Origin: a bacterium
Lineage (GTDB): Bacteria > Ratteibacteria > UBA8468
Assembly (NCBI GenBank): GCA_030630065.1
Contig: DAOVNU010000044.1
Coordinates: 1-6,625, forward strand
Length of the DNA stretch: 6,625 bases
Direction: 5' to 3'
Part shown: positions 6,024 through 6,625 of the stretch, one piece after another
How the letters are laid out: each line of letters opens with the position of its first letter
How positions within the stretch are numbered: position 1 is the stretch's first letter
Program-made: the position numbers and the translations under genes
The notes under the pieces: generated by a model
Databases searched by the model: none
Seen by the model: only the letters and a program-made list of their open reading frames with translations
What the model was told of the DNA's origin: nothing

Positions 6024-6625
6024 TTACTCTTCTTTCCGTGAGACAATCTTTCCCCCGAAGAGTTCCAGGATTTCCTTAACCTTTTTCTCTTCTTCCATTG
6101 TCAGTTTCCTTCTTGGAACTATCTCAGGGGAATCCGTATTTTCTTTTTTGTCTCCGTAGACAGTTTTTATAATGAAGTTGTGTGCAAACCTTTTTCTTAA
6201 AAGATCCGCAAGGAATTTTCTATTTCTTTCCACCGTTTCTTTCTGGAAGTGCATCTCTTTTTCAAATTCAATGGTAATAGAGTTATCTTTAACATCTTTA
6301 ATTTTGCCCTGTTGGAGACAAACTTTCAATCCCGTCTTTTTTCCTTTAATCTCCGCCAGGACCGAAGGCCAGGATTTATTTATCTCTTCCTCATTTATCG
6401 GATAGGATGTTTTAGGTTCCTTAACCTCAGATTTAACCTCTTCCTTTAATATAATCTTTTCTTTCTTCTCTTCAGGAGCACTTGCCTCCTCTGTAGTTTT
6501 ATCTTCTTTTTTCTGAAGAGTTTTCTTGCTAAAATCCTTAATTAAAGAAAGCAGGAAGACCTCTGAGACAACAGAAGCGGATTCTTCCCTTCTTATCCTC
6601 TCTTTAAATAAAGAGATTTTTTCTA
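6024..6625 (-). CDS. dnaX: DNA polymerase III subunit gamma/tau, C-terminal part (5' end beyond the window)
   Basis: The frame is open from the right edge (first full codon at 6623) to a TAA at 6024-6026, giving the last 199 residues of DnaX, the clamp-loader ATPase subunit of the replicative polymerase. The AAA+ and zinc-binding parts lie outside the window. Residues 1-32 of the fragment resemble the end of the oligomerisation domain. A Lys/Glu-rich low-complexity linker follows (about 33-80). Then comes a tau-type C-terminal domain: SWPSVLAEIKGKK (84-96), QQGKIKDVKDNSITIEF-like strands (104-120), MHFQKETVERNRKFL (124-138) and the terminal EILELFGGKIV (184-194), which is typical of DnaX. Identification rests on this pattern and on the adjacency to recR. 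The TTG at 6329 is an internal codon, not a start. An A6 run at 6507-6512 could be a frameshift site. ybaB, usually between dnaX and recR, is absent. Confidence 0.88.
   Translation of the reverse strand, partial: EKISLFKERIRREESASVVSEVFLLSLIKDFSKKTLQKKEDKTTEEASAPEEKKEKIILKEEVKSEVKEPKTSYPINEEEINKSWPSVLAEIKGKKTGLKVCLQQGKIKDVKDNSITIEFEKEMHFQKETVERNRKFLADLLRKRFAHNFIIKTVYGDKKENTDSPEIVPRRKLTMEEEKKVKEILELFGGKIVSRKEE
6027..6037 (-). promoter_or_regulatory. Ribosome binding site for recR
   Basis: On the minus strand GGAAAGAAGAG ends 4 nt before the ATG at 6022 and lies in the last dnaX codons. It supports the ATG rather than the in-frame TTG at 6046 as the recR start. It is the clearest Shine-Dalgarno-like sequence in the window; mnmE and the oxidoreductase alpha gene have none. 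Confidence 0.5.

Noticed and set aside
6023..6046. Longer recR form from TTG 6046
   Set aside because: It adds eight residues not expected in RecR and overlaps dnaX by 23 nt; the ATG at 6022 fits the family start and has a nearby ribosome binding site.
6024..6329. A separate 101-codon gene starting at TTG 6329
   Set aside because: The frame is open all the way to the window edge, and the upstream residues (Lys/Glu linker, SWPSVLAEIK) belong to the same DnaX domain, so the TTG is an internal leucine codon.
6172..6449. Two plus-strand open frames of 66-77 codons
   Set aside because: They are antisense to the dnaX C-terminal region, which has the typical DnaX end and a clean join to recR.

Overview
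The window reads as a piece of a moderately AT-rich bacterial chromosome from an anaerobic, two-membraned lineage. The 16S rRNA and every protein are bacterial. A ferredoxin-type 2-oxoacid oxidoreductase points to anaerobic metabolism, and an LpxL/HtrB-type acyltransferase points to a lipid A or similar outer-membrane lipid pathway. I cannot name the phylum by eye. The 16S has standard universal sites but unusual variable regions, about 27 nt longer than E. coli before position 338, which fits a poorly sampled candidate lineage.

Layout. Positions 1-1076 hold the 5' two thirds of a 16S rRNA gene on the minus strand; its 3' part and any 23S/5S lie beyond position 1. Positions 1077-1241 are a compact divergent control region. 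It carries two near-duplicate rRNA promoters and a boxA on the minus strand, and an extended -10 promoter for mnmE on the plus strand. The mnmE -35 box lies back-to-back on that of rRNA promoter P1. mnmE (1242-2624, +) encodes a tRNA U34-modification GTPase and appears to be leaderless. It converges, with a 1-bp gap, on a two-gene minus-strand unit: the alpha (4403-3360) and beta (3363-2626) subunits of a VorB/KorA-type 2-oxoacid:ferredoxin oxidoreductase, joined by an ATGA overlap. No gamma or ferredoxin subunit is present.

Upstream of the alpha gene (4404-4507) is a short gap with a REP-like palindromic repeat that runs into the 3' end of the next gene. Then, still on the minus strand, come an LpxL/HtrB-family acyltransferase (5401-4508), recR (6022-5423) and the C-terminal third of dnaX (stop at 6024, entering from the right edge). 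dnaX-recR-acyltransferase has operon spacing (1 nt and 21 nt) and lacks the ybaB gene usually found between dnaX and recR.

The genes are mostly core housekeeping: translation (16S, mnmE), replication and recombination (dnaX, recR), envelope lipid synthesis and anaerobic oxoacid metabolism. I see no CRISPR array, prophage, insertion sequence, defence system or tRNA gene. The least ordinary features are regulatory or architectural: the shared -35 divergent promoters, the leaderless mnmE start, the repeat that supplies the end of the acyltransferase, and a possible frameshift site in dnaX.
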